From positions 1-47,611 of the forward strand of contig JAFRZB010000022.1 of the NCBI GenBank assembly GCA_017442785.1: a stretch of 47,611 bases of DNA, written 5' to 3'. Position numbers and translations under genes: made by a program. Numbering within the stretch: the stretch's first letter is position 1; every line of letters starts with the position of its first letter. This DNA comes from Bacillota bacterium (lineage in GTDB: Bacteria > Bacillota > Clostridia > Peptostreptococcales > Anaerovoracaceae). Of this stretch, positions 1 to 7,999 are shown one piece after another. Below the pieces are notes generated by a model. The model worked only from the letters and a program-made list of their open reading frames with translations, had not been told where the DNA came from and did not search any database.

Positions 1-1106
1 ACCTCGGAGGTTCCTTCGTAGATGGTGGTGATGCGGGCGTCTCTGTAGAAGTTCTCTACCTTGTACTCCCTGATGTAACCGTATCCGCCGTGGATCTGAA
101 CTGCCTTGGCAGCTACGTCGTTAGCCGCCTCGGAAGCGAAGAGCTTAGCCATTGAGCACATCTTGCTGGCTTCGGGATCGTTGACGTTCTTCAGCTCTGC
201 AGCGTGATATACGAGCTCTCTGGTAGCAGCGATCTTGGTAGCCATCTCGGCGATCATGAAGCTGATAGCCTGGAAGTCTGCCAGTCTTCTTCCGAACTGC
301 TTTCTTTCCTTAGCGTACTTGACAGCCTCTTCGAAAGCGCCCTGAGCGATACCGAGGGACTGAGCAGCAACGCCCAGACGTCCGCCGTCCAGTGTAGCCA
401 TTGCGAGGGGGAATCCCTTGTCTACCTTACCGATGAGGCAGTCCTTCGGAACGCGTACGTCCTCGAATACTACGTCGGAGGTCGGGTAGCCCATGATACC
501 CATCTTGTTCTCGTGAGCGCCTACGGAAACTCCGGGCAGGTGCATGTCGACAACGAGGAGGGATATTCCGCGGCTTCCCTTCTGGCTGGGATCGGTCTTT
601 ACGAAGGTAAGGCACCAATCTGCCATCGGAGCGCCGGAGATGAAGCACTTACGGCCGTTAACAACATACTCGTCTCCGTCCAGGATAGCGGTGGTCGTAG
701 TTCCACCGGCGTCAGAACCGGCACCCGGCTCTGTAAGAGCGAATACCATCATCTTCTCGCCCTTGGCGACAGGGGTGATGTACTTCTTCTTCTGCTCTTC
801 GGTACCGCCGATGAGTATCGGGCCGGAGCCGAGGGAGTTGGGTGTGTTGGCGTAAAGGGAAAGGACCGGGCTTACGCGGGCAAATTCCTCTACCATCAGA
901 GCGTAGTCGATGTAGTCTCCGCCTGCGCCGCCGTACGCCTTAGGTGTCTTTACACCGAAGAAACCATACTTGGCCATCTTTGCGTTGATCTCCCAGTTGA
1001 ATTCACCGGTCTCCATGAGTTCATCCATGATCTCCTTGGTGAATTCTGTCTCAGCGAACTGGCGGTATAGCTTCCGGAGCGTTTCGTACTTCTGGTTTAA
1101 AATCAT
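1..1106 (-). CDS. Acyl-CoA dehydrogenase (C-terminal end cut by window edge)
   Basis: FAD flavoenzyme that interconverts acyl-CoA and enoyl-CoA. About 368 residues are visible, against 375-385 usual for the short-chain family, so only the last few residues are missing. Seen in the translation: the FAD/substrate motif 'FALTEPGAGSDAGG', the middle-domain 'CFISGAP', and 'YEGTSE' at the very edge, whose Glu (about residue 364) is the catalytic base in this family. The start is ATG at 1106, preceded by AAGGAGAAAGAAGTT. It is the last gene seen in the run after the CoA-transferase (69-nt gap). In this setting it probably reduces the enoyl-CoA made by the dehydratase, with an ETF that would lie beyond the left edge. 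Substrate chain length cannot be read from the sequence. Confidence 0.93.
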   Translation of the reverse strand, partial: MILNQKYETLRKLYRQFAETEFTKEIMDELMETGEFNWEINAKMAKYGFFGVKTPKAYGGAGGDYIDYALMVEEFARVSPVLSLYANTPNSLGSGPILIGGTEEQKKKYITPVAKGEKMMVFALTEPGAGSDAGGTTTTAILDGDEYVVNGRKCFISGAPMADWCLTFVKTDPSQKGSRGISLLVVDMHLPGVSVGAHENKMGIMGYPTSDVVFEDVRVPKDCLIGKVDKGFPLAMATLDGGRLGVAAQSLGIAQGAFEEAVKYAKERKQFGRRLADFQAISFMIAEMATKIAATRELVYHAAELKNVNDPEASKMCSMAKLFASEAANDVAAKAVQIHGGYGYIREYKVENFYRDARITTIYEGTSE

Positions 1107-1175
1107 AACTTCTTTCTCCTTGTTCTATAGAAATACCATTAATTATAAGCGATATTGTACGACTGAATAATTATA

Positions 1176-2387
1176 TTATATTACGCGCTTTTCCACAAGT
1201 TCTTTTATTTCATCATCTGAAAGTCCGAGAACTCCGCCGTATACTTCCTTGTTGGCGTTGCCCAGAGCCGGGGAAGCCTCATAGTCGATGGTGACTGCGG
1301 ACATCTTGGAAGCAAAGCCCGCGAACTCCATCTTGCCCTTCTCGTAGTGGTCCACTTCGATGACCATTCCGAGCTCCTTGTACTGTGGATCATTACGGAA
1401 GTCGTCTATGTCCAGTACGGCGCCTGCGGGAACGTCCGCCTTGCCGAGGATCATCATGGCTTCTTCCTTGGTCCTTTCGGCGAACCATCCGGCCATTATC
1501 TTGTAGAGCTCTTCCCTGTGCTCAAAGCGTGTGTGCGGAGTGGCGAAGCGCTCGTCCTTAAGCATCCAGTCCATGTCCATGGCGTGGCAGAGGTTGTCCC
1601 ACTGGGTGGATCCGGGAGCTCTGGAGGTGTAGACGTGGCAGTAGTCATTGGGGCCGAAGGGCTTGCAGGCGAAGGTCTCGGAGGGAGCTACGTCCTCAAG
1701 AGGCATTCCGTTTCCTACCCTTCTGGGCGGCTTGCCGCTGTCGTAGTAGGGTTCCCAGCCGCTGCGGCAAAGACCGATGATGTAGTCCTGCATAGCAAGG
1801 TCTATCCTCTGGCCTACGCCTTCCCTCTCCTTCTGGAGAAGAGCGGCTATAATGGACATCGCCATCTGGATGCCGGAGCCGGAGTCCGCGACAGAGGCGC
1901 CGGACTTGATCGGCTGATCCGGAAGACCGGTGACTGCGCAGAATCCGCCGGTGTGGGTAGCTATCGGGTCGAACGCTGGGAACTCCTCGAATCTGCTGCC
2001 CTTGGCGAAGCCCTTTATGGAAGCGTAGATGATGTCAGGCTTGATGGCCTTGCATTCCTCGTAGGAAAGTCCAAGGCGCTCCATGGAGCCGGGGCCCATG
2101 TTCTCTACGATGACGTCTGCCTTTTCGAGCAGCTTCTTGATGAGAGCTATGCCCTCGGGGGCCTTCATGTTGCAGGTGATGGACTTCTTGTTCATGTTAA
2201 GAGCAAGGAATCCGTAGGTGTCGTCGTTGGGATGAAGTCCGCTGTGGCGTCCGAGCTCGCCTCTGCCGGGTCTTTCTACCTTCCAGACCTCGGCGCCGAG
2301 CCATGCGAGGTTCATCGTGCAGACGGTGCCTGCTTCAAACTGAGTGAGATCCAGGATCTTATATCCTGTGAGTGGTCCGTGTCCCAT
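1176..2387 (-). CDS. Family III CoA-transferase (CaiB/BaiF/FldA type)
   Basis: Moves CoA between carboxylic acids, here probably from an acyl- or enoyl-CoA product to a 2-hydroxy acid. The 403 residues match the family. The N-terminal 'LTGYKILDLTQFEAG' and 'GAEVWKVERPGRGE' are typical, and 'DLAMQDYIIGLC' places the likely catalytic Asp at residue 201, equivalent to Asp169 of formyl-CoA transferase. The start is 3 nt after the stop of the dehydratase alpha gene, with GGAG about 9 nt upstream, so the two are surely co-transcribed. The neighbours make an FldA/HadA-like role (phenyllactate, indolelactate, 2-hydroxyisocaproate or similar) the best guess. A carnitine- or bile-acid-type substrate is less likely but not excluded. 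Confidence 0.9.
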   Translation of the reverse strand: MGHGPLTGYKILDLTQFEAGTVCTMNLAWLGAEVWKVERPGRGELGRHSGLHPNDDTYGFLALNMNKKSITCNMKAPEGIALIKKLLEKADVIVENMGPGSMERLGLSYEECKAIKPDIIYASIKGFAKGSRFEEFPAFDPIATHTGGFCAVTGLPDQPIKSGASVADSGSGIQMAMSIIAALLQKEREGVGQRIDLAMQDYIIGLCRSGWEPYYDSGKPPRRVGNGMPLEDVAPSETFACKPFGPNDYCHVYTSRAPGSTQWDNLCHAMDMDWMLKDERFATPHTRFEHREELYKIMAGWFAERTKEEAMMILGKADVPAGAVLDIDDFRNDPQYKELGMVIEVDHYEKGKMEFAGFASKMSAVTIDYEASPALGNANKEVYGGVLGLSDDEIKELVEKRVI

Positions 2388-2390
2388 GGT

Positions 2391-3731
2391 TTACTTCTCC
2401 TTCTTCATTACGCGGTTCTCAATAAAATCTTCTACCAGGCCCGTCATGGTATCCCTGTTCCACTTTCTGGGGTCTACCGGGTCTGCATTGAACGCCAGTA
2501 CCGGGATCCCGGCATCTTCAAGCGTCTTTTTGATGAAGTACGAGCCTTCCACTGCCTGCATGCAGTTCTCCGGCACCATGTATACGACGCCGTCGATCTC
2601 GTTTCTCTTTGCCTGCTGCAGGAACCACTGAGCGTTCCACGGCGGCATGTGGAGGAAGTCCTCCATTCCTATGTATCTGGCGGCAAGAGCCCTTAAGGGA
2701 TCCGCCTCCACGTTGTAGCGCCTGTAGGCATCCGCGCCCATTGCAAGGTACATGCTCCAGACGAATACCGCTCCGTACTTCTTCTCGAAGTTCTGATAGA
2801 ACGGGAAGTCGTGCCAGAGTCCGCGGCCCAGCCACATCAGACGGTACTTCTCGTTGGGTACGGCTACATCGCCCCTGTCCGCGAGCTCCTTGATCTCGTA
2901 GTACAGTCTTTCGGCGTGGTCCGCTGCCCACTCGCTTCCGCGCTGCCACTGTGCGGGCATTACGGCGTTGATGGTATCTACTACTGTTACGGGGGCCGGG
3001 TGGGAATCCGCGATCAGGTCTCTGATCTTTCCGTACCAGGTCTCCTGCCTGTTGATGTTGTCCATTACCACCTGCAGCTTGTTGATGTCGAACATCTTTC
3101 CGGTCTTCATCTCCAGGTAGCGGATGAGTTCCTTGAGCTCTTCCACGGCGGCATCCAGGCGGTCCTTATCGTAGAGCTCCTCCCACTTGTCGGTGGCGTA
3201 GTCCCACCAGTTGAGCGGGAAGGTCCTTGCAACGGTGTTCTCCATTGCGTAGAAGTCCGCTCCGTGGTTCTTCGCGAAGAGCTCGAATATCTTGCTCTGG
3301 CAGTCGCAGGTGAGCCTTGTGATGGCTATCGTCGGGTCCGGCAGACCTCCCCACGGTCCGAGCGGCTTGCCCTCGGCGTCGTAAGCGTGGTCGTCCGGAT
3401 CGAGGCTCTCGGCAAAAGCTGTAGCGCAGTAGCTGCAGAGATCGTCTCTGTAGCCGGCGTCTCTTAAGAGCCCGAAATACTTCTTCGTCATCCTCTTGGC
3501 ACCGCAGATGGCAGCCCACCACTGATTGACGACGAACGGGATATCCATTGCCTTGAGCACCTCCATGGGCACGTCGGCGTTGAGGTATCCGAAATCTTCT
3601 CCGGCCTCTACTCTTGCCTTGAGGCCCTGGAACCATTCCTTCTGATAGGCGCTCGCCTCAGCGGTAGCCTTGAGCTTTTTCACTGCACCGGACGGGCTGG
3701 CCTTCGGCATTTCCTTTTTGATCTCTTCCAT
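2391..3731 (-). CDS. 2-hydroxyacyl-CoA dehydratase, alpha (HgdA/FldB-like) subunit
   Basis: Component of the oxygen-sensitive enzyme that removes water from (R)-2-hydroxyacyl-CoA through a ketyl radical, after one-electron activation by an ATP-dependent activator. It belongs to the HgdB/BcrC superfamily; 446 residues is slightly long. Cysteines at 76 ('AICGAKR'), 99 and 102 ('DLCSYC') and 390 ('PENCMQ') sit where family members hold a [4Fe-4S] cluster; C142 and C144 are additional. The start has AGGAGG 8 nt upstream. It lies 12 nt after the beta gene and 3 nt before the CoA-transferase. No activator gene (HgdC/FldI/HadI, with an ASKHA-type ATPase domain) occurs anywhere in the window. Confidence 0.9.
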   Translation of the reverse strand: MEEIKKEMPKASPSGAVKKLKATAEASAYQKEWFQGLKARVEAGEDFGYLNADVPMEVLKAMDIPFVVNQWWAAICGAKRMTKKYFGLLRDAGYRDDLCSYCATAFAESLDPDDHAYDAEGKPLGPWGGLPDPTIAITRLTCDCQSKIFELFAKNHGADFYAMENTVARTFPLNWWDYATDKWEELYDKDRLDAAVEELKELIRYLEMKTGKMFDINKLQVVMDNINRQETWYGKIRDLIADSHPAPVTVVDTINAVMPAQWQRGSEWAADHAERLYYEIKELADRGDVAVPNEKYRLMWLGRGLWHDFPFYQNFEKKYGAVFVWSMYLAMGADAYRRYNVEADPLRALAARYIGMEDFLHMPPWNAQWFLQQAKRNEIDGVVYMVPENCMQAVEGSYFIKKTLEDAGIPVLAFNADPVDPRKWNRDTMTGLVEDFIENRVMKKEK

Positions 3732-3743
3732 GACTAAGTCCTC

Positions 3744-4895
3744 CTATCCTCTGAAAAACTCGGCTATGCTGTCAGCAAGGCCATCGTTGTTCTGCGCGGG
3801 GTACTGCATCTTGGCGAAGCAGATGTTCCTGATGCCCTGCTCGTCGAGGCTCTTCTTCTGGCTCGGGTAATCCCAGCTGGCGGAGTCCTCGTAGATGTTG
3901 GTGTAGAACACCACCGCGTCGGCCTTGGCTGCCGCTACGCTGTTGTTGAGGGTCTCCACTCTCTGGGAAACGAACGCCTTCTTGCTGGAGAAGCTCCTGA
4001 GCATGTAGCGGTCCACTATCGCTCTGACAACCGGATAATCCATGTTGTAATCGCGCTCGTAGCTGCGGTCGCCCCAGTCGTGGTCTTCCGCTACTACCAC
4101 GGCGCCTGCGTCCTCTATCATGGAGTAGACCTTAAGATCCTCGTGGACGCTGCCTGTTACGAATACCCTCTTGCCTGTGATAACGGGCCAGGAGGCGGCG
4201 TCTTCGGCCAGCTTGTTGACAAGATCCGTGTGCTCCTTCTTGTCCATGAAGAAGCCGGAGCCTATTATGACAAGAGCCTCGGTGCCGTTTACGCGGACCT
4301 GCTCTGCGTGCCTGAGCTCGCCTATCTTTCTCAGAGCGGCGCGGTTCTCGTTGCAGATCTTTGCGGCGTCGACTATCTCTTCGTCCGTGATCTTCTTTCC
4401 GGTCCAGTCCTCGAGCTGAGCCTTGAAGATGTTTATGGTCAGCTCGTTCCTCTCCTGGTGCATCCTGTTCCTCGTGAACAGCCAGTCTATGAAGGCTGTC
4501 GGGGGAACGGGCATCTCGGGTTCCGAACGGATGAGCTCTCTCAGGTACAGGAATACTCTGATGAGAACATCTGTGGAGTTGGATACGACAAGGTAGTCCG
4601 CAAGATCCTTATAGGTACCGTCTACCATCTTCTCGAACTGCTTTCTGACCATTGGGTCGAAAGCGTACTCCAGGATCTTGTTGGTATACACCAGCTCCTT
4701 GTCAGGATCGGCATACACCTGCACGGGCATCAGCCCTGCCGCAAGGACCAGTTCGTCCGGCACATCGAAGCCCAGTTTTGCAAGGACCTTTCCGCCTTTT
4801 GCCTTGAATGCAAGAGCGGCGGCGTCCCTGTTCCGGTAAACATCGAAGAGCTTTGCGAAATACGGGTTCTTTAACGCACACTCACGAATCGCCAT
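3744..4895 (-). CDS. 2-hydroxyacyl-CoA dehydratase, beta (HgdB/FldC-like) subunit lacking the usual cluster cysteines
   Basis: Second dehydratase subunit, 383 residues, HgdB/BcrC superfamily, with the usual beginning ('ELVLAAGLMPVQVY') and end ('ASWDYPSQKKSLDEQGI'). The places where relatives usually carry Cys read otherwise: 'FDPMVRK' at 79-85, 'NSTD' at 106-109 and 'YED' at 335-337. Its only cysteines are C6, C181 and C359. It therefore probably binds no [4Fe-4S] cluster, and the heterodimer would keep only the alpha cluster. The start is supported by AAAGGAGGT 7 nt before ATG. It is the first dehydratase gene in transcription order, 42 nt after the kinase/MobA-like gene. Substrate unknown. 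Confidence 0.87.
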   Translation of the reverse strand: MAIRECALKNPYFAKLFDVYRNRDAAALAFKAKGGKVLAKLGFDVPDELVLAAGLMPVQVYADPDKELVYTNKILEYAFDPMVRKQFEKMVDGTYKDLADYLVVSNSTDVLIRVFLYLRELIRSEPEMPVPPTAFIDWLFTRNRMHQERNELTINIFKAQLEDWTGKKITDEEIVDAAKICNENRAALRKIGELRHAEQVRVNGTEALVIIGSGFFMDKKEHTDLVNKLAEDAASWPVITGKRVFVTGSVHEDLKVYSMIEDAGAVVVAEDHDWGDRSYERDYNMDYPVVRAIVDRYMLRSFSSKKAFVSQRVETLNNSVAAAKADAVVFYTNIYEDSASWDYPSQKKSLDEQGIRNICFAKMQYPAQNNDGLADSIAEFFRG

Positions 4896-4937
4896 TAAGT
4901 TGACCTCCTTTTATATTGAATGTTATTTATAAACGAC

Positions 4938-5948
4938 CTATCTCTTATGACCTTCGAGGTCTTCGAGCCTTATTATCCTTACAGGCCTGTGCTTAAGCGC
5001 CTGCGCCGCGGACTGCACGCCGTTCTTTGCCGCAAGCTCCATGTCGTAGCGGGCGTTCTCCGTCCTCAGAAGCATCGGAAAGTCCCTTAGCTTTCCCTCG
5101 GACTCCACGGCCACGGCCTCGAAGCCCTCCTTGTCCGCGCATATCATGGCGCGGATGAGTATGGGCGGGAGCGCCGGCATGTGCGTAGACAGCACGAATG
5201 TCCAGGGCTGATCTATCTTTTCCAGGCTCTCCGCCAGCCTTCCGCAGAGGTCTCCGTCCGCGCTGCAGTTAGCCTTTTCGGGCACGTCCGCAAGAGCTCC
5301 CTCTATGTCCGCTGCCCTGTGGCGCCCGCCTTCGAGCGTCAGGAGTGCCATGGTGCTGAAGGTGCATATGTATTCCGTCTTTGTGGGGTCGGCCTTTATG
5401 CCTGCCGCCCTGCACTTTTCTTTTATGGATGCCCTTATGTGGTTGGCGAGGATCTCCGGGCTGTATTCCAGCCTGCCCGCGGCCACCTTCATTAGAGCCC
5501 TTGCAAGAGCAGCGCCGGAAGGATCGAAGGCATGAGGCTCCAGGCACAGTTGCGCAACAGCGGCAGCTATATCGCACTCCGCGTATCCCTTCTTGCACTG
5601 CTGAAAGTCCGTGCAGACAAGACCGTCTCCCGTCAGGATGAAATCCTTAAGGTCCGCTCCGCCCAGGCAGAAGCCGGTCTTCTTCCTGAAGGCGTTATAC
5701 CAGTCCGCCCAGAGACCAAAGAGCCTTGAAAGCTCAGCGGCATCTCCCTTTGCGTCCTGTATCCTGTCCCATAAGGTCTCCCCTTCCGGGATCTGATATT
5801 CTATGCAGTTATCGAAGGAGTACAGAAGCTTGGGAGCAAGCCCCGTGCCTCTTAGGAGCTCGTAAGCCCTGTCCTCGTTTATGTATTCCGTTCTTCCGGT
5901 AAAGGTCCTTACGACCCTTCCGTTCTTTATCTCTGTTGATGTGCTCAT
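4938..5948 (-). CDS. Fusion of a degenerate phosphotransferase-like and a degenerate MobA-like domain
   Basis: 336 residues. Function not recognised. Roughly residues 1-150 resemble the C-lobe of choline-kinase/APH phosphotransferases: 'LKDFILTGDGLVCTDFQQC' lines up with their catalytic and metal-binding stretch, but the HxD is missing. Residues about 225-336 resemble the MobA-like nucleotidyltransferase fold: 'FVLSTHMPALPPILIRAM' corresponds to the usual 'CDMPFL' step with Asp replaced by His, and 'DFPMLLRTE' to 'PLxALY'. The N-terminal GGxSxRMG loop of MobA is absent. The ATG at 5948 overlaps the mgtE stop (ATGA), so translation is coupled. Domain assignment is from motif resemblance only. 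A regulatory or nucleotide-sensing role is possible. Confidence 0.6.
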   Translation of the reverse strand: MSTSTEIKNGRVVRTFTGRTEYINEDRAYELLRGTGLAPKLLYSFDNCIEYQIPEGETLWDRIQDAKGDAAELSRLFGLWADWYNAFRKKTGFCLGGADLKDFILTGDGLVCTDFQQCKKGYAECDIAAAVAQLCLEPHAFDPSGAALARALMKVAAGRLEYSPEILANHIRASIKEKCRAAGIKADPTKTEYICTFSTMALLTLEGGRHRAADIEGALADVPEKANCSADGDLCGRLAESLEKIDQPWTFVLSTHMPALPPILIRAMICADKEGFEAVAVESEGKLRDFPMLLRTENARYDMELAAKNGVQSAAQALKHRPVRIIRLEDLEGHKR

Positions 5949-7348
5949 ATGCCGAGTACCAGGCTCGCCAGGTTCATGTATATCATGAGCGAGAGCGCGT
6001 CCACTATGGTGGTTATGAAGGGCGACGCCATTACGGCGGGGTCGAAGCCCACCTTCTTGGCAAGAAGCGGAAGCGTGCAGCCCACGAGCTTTGCAATCAC
6101 TACCGTAAGCGCCAGCGCCGCGCATATGACGAAAGCCACCACCGCGGTTATGTCGTCGTTGTGCATCAGGAGATGATCCACCAGCATTATCTTTCCGAAG
6201 GCCACAACAGAAAGCGAGATGCCGCAGAGTATGGATACGCGGAACTCCTTCCAGACTACCTTAAGGATGTCCGAGAACTCTATGTCTCCCAGGGAGAGTC
6301 CGCGGATTATGGTGACGCTTGCCTGCGATCCCGAGTTTCCTCCGGTGTCCATCAGCATCGGTATGAATGCCGTCAGGGCCACCTGAGCGGCCAGGGACTT
6401 CTCAAAGCTGGTTATTATCATGCCCGTAAACGTTGCGGACACCATAAGGAGAAGCAGCCAGGGTATCCTCTGCTTCCATATCTCGACTACGCCGCTCCTG
6501 AGGTACGGATGCTCGGACGGCGTGATGGCCGCCATCTTTTCGATATCCTCGGTAGCCTCTTCGGTAAGTACGTCGATAGCGTCGTCTACGGTTACGATAC
6601 CGACGAGCCTTCCTTCCCTGTCCACTACGGGGACGGCTATCATGTCGTACTTGGAGAGGACGTTGGCCACCTCCTCCTTGTCATCCGTGGTCTGGACGGA
6701 GATGACGTTGTCGTCCATTATGTCTCTGATGACAGCCTCATAGGGGTTCAGGAGCAGGTCCCTTACCGACACGAAGCCCACCAGTTTCTTCTTTTCAGTC
6801 ACGTAGCAGGTATAGATGGTCTCCTTCTCTATGCCTGTCTTTCTTATGTGATCGAACGCGTCCTTTACAGTCATGTCCGGCAGAAGGTCCACGTACTCGA
6901 TGGTCATTATGGACCCCGCGGAGTCCTCGGGATAGTTGAGTATCTGGTTGATGTTGCTGCGGGTCTCTGCGTCTACATTCTTGAGCATTCGCTTTACGAC
7001 GTTCGCAGGCATCTCCTCGATGACGTCTACGGTATCGTCCAGATACATGTCGTCGAGCACCGCACGCAGCTCCTTATCCGACAGCGCCGTGATAAGGGTC
7101 TCCTGCATGTCGGAGTTCAGCTCAACGAATGTATCCGCGGCCAGATCCTTGGGCAGCAGCCTGTAGATGCGGATGAGGTCGTCGTTGTTGATATCCCCGT
7201 CGTCCATGAGCGCTTCCACGGCTTCTGCTATGTCCGCGGGGTTGAGCTCATCCAGGAGCGCACGCAGGCTCTGATACTGTTTTTCTCTGAGCTTTTCGAG
7301 TATGCTCTCCATCAGCCCGTCCTTCAGTTCTTCATTCTTTTCCGGCAT
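5945..7348 (-). CDS. mgtE: Magnesium transporter MgtE
   Basis: Mg2+ channel of the MgtE/SLC41 family in the cytoplasmic membrane, 467 residues. Order of parts: N-terminal alpha-helical superhelix (about 1-130), two CBS domains that sense Mg2+ (about 135-260, for example 'VGFVSVRDLLLNPYEAV' and 'LVGIVTVDDAIDVL'), the plug helix with 'EEATEDIEKMA', then five membrane helices. 'SPFITTIVDALSLMIYM' holds the ion-selectivity Asp at about residue 450. The start follows AAGGAGGGAGCC. It is the first gene of the run and has its own promoter at 7383-7411. The leader is only about 28 nt, so an M-box riboswitch is not possible there. Confidence 0.96.
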   Translation of the reverse strand: MPEKNEELKDGLMESILEKLREKQYQSLRALLDELNPADIAEAVEALMDDGDINNDDLIRIYRLLPKDLAADTFVELNSDMQETLITALSDKELRAVLDDMYLDDTVDVIEEMPANVVKRMLKNVDAETRSNINQILNYPEDSAGSIMTIEYVDLLPDMTVKDAFDHIRKTGIEKETIYTCYVTEKKKLVGFVSVRDLLLNPYEAVIRDIMDDNVISVQTTDDKEEVANVLSKYDMIAVPVVDREGRLVGIVTVDDAIDVLTEEATEDIEKMAAITPSEHPYLRSGVVEIWKQRIPWLLLLMVSATFTGMIITSFEKSLAAQVALTAFIPMLMDTGGNSGSQASVTIIRGLSLGDIEFSDILKVVWKEFRVSILCGISLSVVAFGKIMLVDHLLMHNDDITAVVAFVICAALALTVVIAKLVGCTLPLLAKKVGFDPAVMASPFITTIVDALSLMIYMNLASLVLGI

Positions 7349-7382
7349 GGCTCCCTCCTTTCCGCACTATATACCAAACTGC

Positions 7383-7411
7383 ATTATAACATATAAAACG
7401 GGGATTGTCTT
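7383..7411 (-). promoter_or_regulatory. Promoter of the mgtE run
   Basis: On the minus strand: AAGACA, 17-nt spacer, TATAAT with extended TG (TGTTATAAT). Transcription would begin near 7376, about 28 nt before the mgtE ATG. No other comparably good promoter is seen between here and the dehydratase genes, although the 42-nt gap at 4896-4937 is AT-rich. Confidence 0.7.
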
Positions 7412-7435
7412 GAACACTTTTTATCCGAAGCAAAG

Positions 7436-7464
7436 AAAAAAGACTGCCTTTCGCAGTCTTTTTT
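7436..7464 (-). terminator. Intrinsic terminator after the tRNA cluster
   Basis: A stem of AGACTGC / GCAGTCT, lengthened by A/T pairs, with a 5-nt loop and a T-run on both strands. It ends the minus-strand tRNA transcript just downstream of tRNA-Cys and separates it from the mgtE promoter. Confidence 0.85.
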
Positions 7465-7470
7465 GATAAA

Positions 7471-7545
7471 TGGAGGCGACACCCGGATTTGAACCGGGGA
7501 GTAGAGGTTTTGCAGACCTGCGCCTTACCACTTGGCTATGTCGCC
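7471..7545 (-). tRNA. tRNA-Cys(GCA)
   Basis: Cloverleaf read from the minus strand: acceptor GGCGACA/TGTCGCC, D-arm GCCAAGTGGTAAGGC, anticodon loop CTGCAAA (anticodon GCA), T-arm GGTTCAAATCC, discriminator T and an encoded CCA. Last of the five-tRNA cluster. Confidence 0.96.
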
Positions 7546-7554
7546 TTAAAAAAT

Positions 7555-7629
7555 TGGCGGGGGTAGAGGGATTTGAACCCCCGGATGACGGAATCAGAAT
7601 CCGTTGCCTTACCGCTTGGCGATACCCCT
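7555..7629 (-). tRNA. tRNA-Gln(CTG)
   Basis: Minus strand, anticodon stem ACGGA/TCCGT, loop TTCTGAT (anticodon CTG), T-arm GGTTCAAATCC, discriminator G and encoded CCA. Aligned with known tRNA-Gln, position 1 is A and position 72 is C, so the first acceptor pair is unpaired. Weak 1-72 pairs are normal for tRNA-Gln. Confidence 0.93.
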
Positions 7630-7647
7630 ATGATGCGGCATAGATTA

Positions 7648-7724
7648 TGGGGTGGGTGGTGAGATTCGAACTCACGTATACTGGAGCCACAACCCAGGGT
7701 CTTAACCGCTTGACGACACCCACC
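7648..7724 (-). tRNA. tRNA-His(GTG)
   Basis: Minus strand, anticodon loop TTGTGGC (anticodon GTG), with the extra 5' G(-1) encoded opposite discriminator C73 as expected for bacterial tRNA-His, T-arm GAGTTCGAATCTC and encoded CCA. Confidence 0.96.
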
Positions 7725-7736
7725 ATATTAAACAAG

Positions 7737-7813
7737 TGGCGACCCGAACCGGGCTCGAACCGGTGACCTCCAGCGTGACAGGCTGGCATTCTAACCAACT
7801 GAACTACCGGGCC
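7737..7813 (-). tRNA. tRNA-Asp(GTC)
   Basis: Minus strand, anticodon stem CCAGC/GCTGG, loop CTGTCAC (anticodon GTC), discriminator G, encoded CCA. The acceptor stem contains two G-T wobble pairs. Confidence 0.96.
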
Positions 7814-7819
7814 GTAAAA

Positions 7820-7896
7820 TGGTAGCGGGAGAGGGACTTGAACCCACGACACCTCGGGTATGAACCGAGTGCTCTAGCCAGCTGAGCCATCCCGCC
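7820..7896 (-). tRNA. tRNA-Met(CAT), elongator type
   Basis: Minus strand, anticodon stem CTCGG/CCGAG, loop TTCATAC (anticodon CAT), encoded CCA. The acceptor is closed by G1-T72 and the anticodon stem lacks the three G-C pairs of initiator tRNA, so it is the elongator. tRNA-Ile2 (CAT modified by TilS) is a less likely alternative. First tRNA of the cluster. Confidence 0.93.
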
Positions 7897-7927
7897 ACAA
7901 TAAGCCGCCGAAGCGACTGCACGAAAG

Positions 7928-7956
7928 ATATTAGCATTTATAACGGTTTCTGTCAA
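7928..7956 (-). promoter_or_regulatory. Strong promoter of the five-tRNA cluster
   Basis: Minus strand: perfect TTGACA, 17-nt spacer, TAATAT with extended TG (TGCTAATAT). Transcription would start near 7921, about 25 nt before tRNA-Met. The strength fits a stable-RNA operon. Confidence 0.85.
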
Positions 7957-7999
7957 GCAAAAAAAGGTAAATTACCGGTCTAAAATTTGGCAGCCCGAT

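Noticed and set aside
7349-7382. M-box riboswitch ahead of mgtE
   Set aside because: The leader is only about 28 nt.
5936-7396. 486-codon open frame on the plus strand opposite mgtE, and similar long frames at 1347-2696, 204-1070 and 11159-12334
   Set aside because: They mirror real genes on the minus strand, have low-complexity His/Tyr/Val-rich translations and no ribosome sites. GC-rich third positions leave the opposite frame free of stops.
7820-7896. tRNA-Met as the initiator tRNA
   Set aside because: The anticodon stem lacks the three G-C pairs, and the 1-72 end pairs as G-T.
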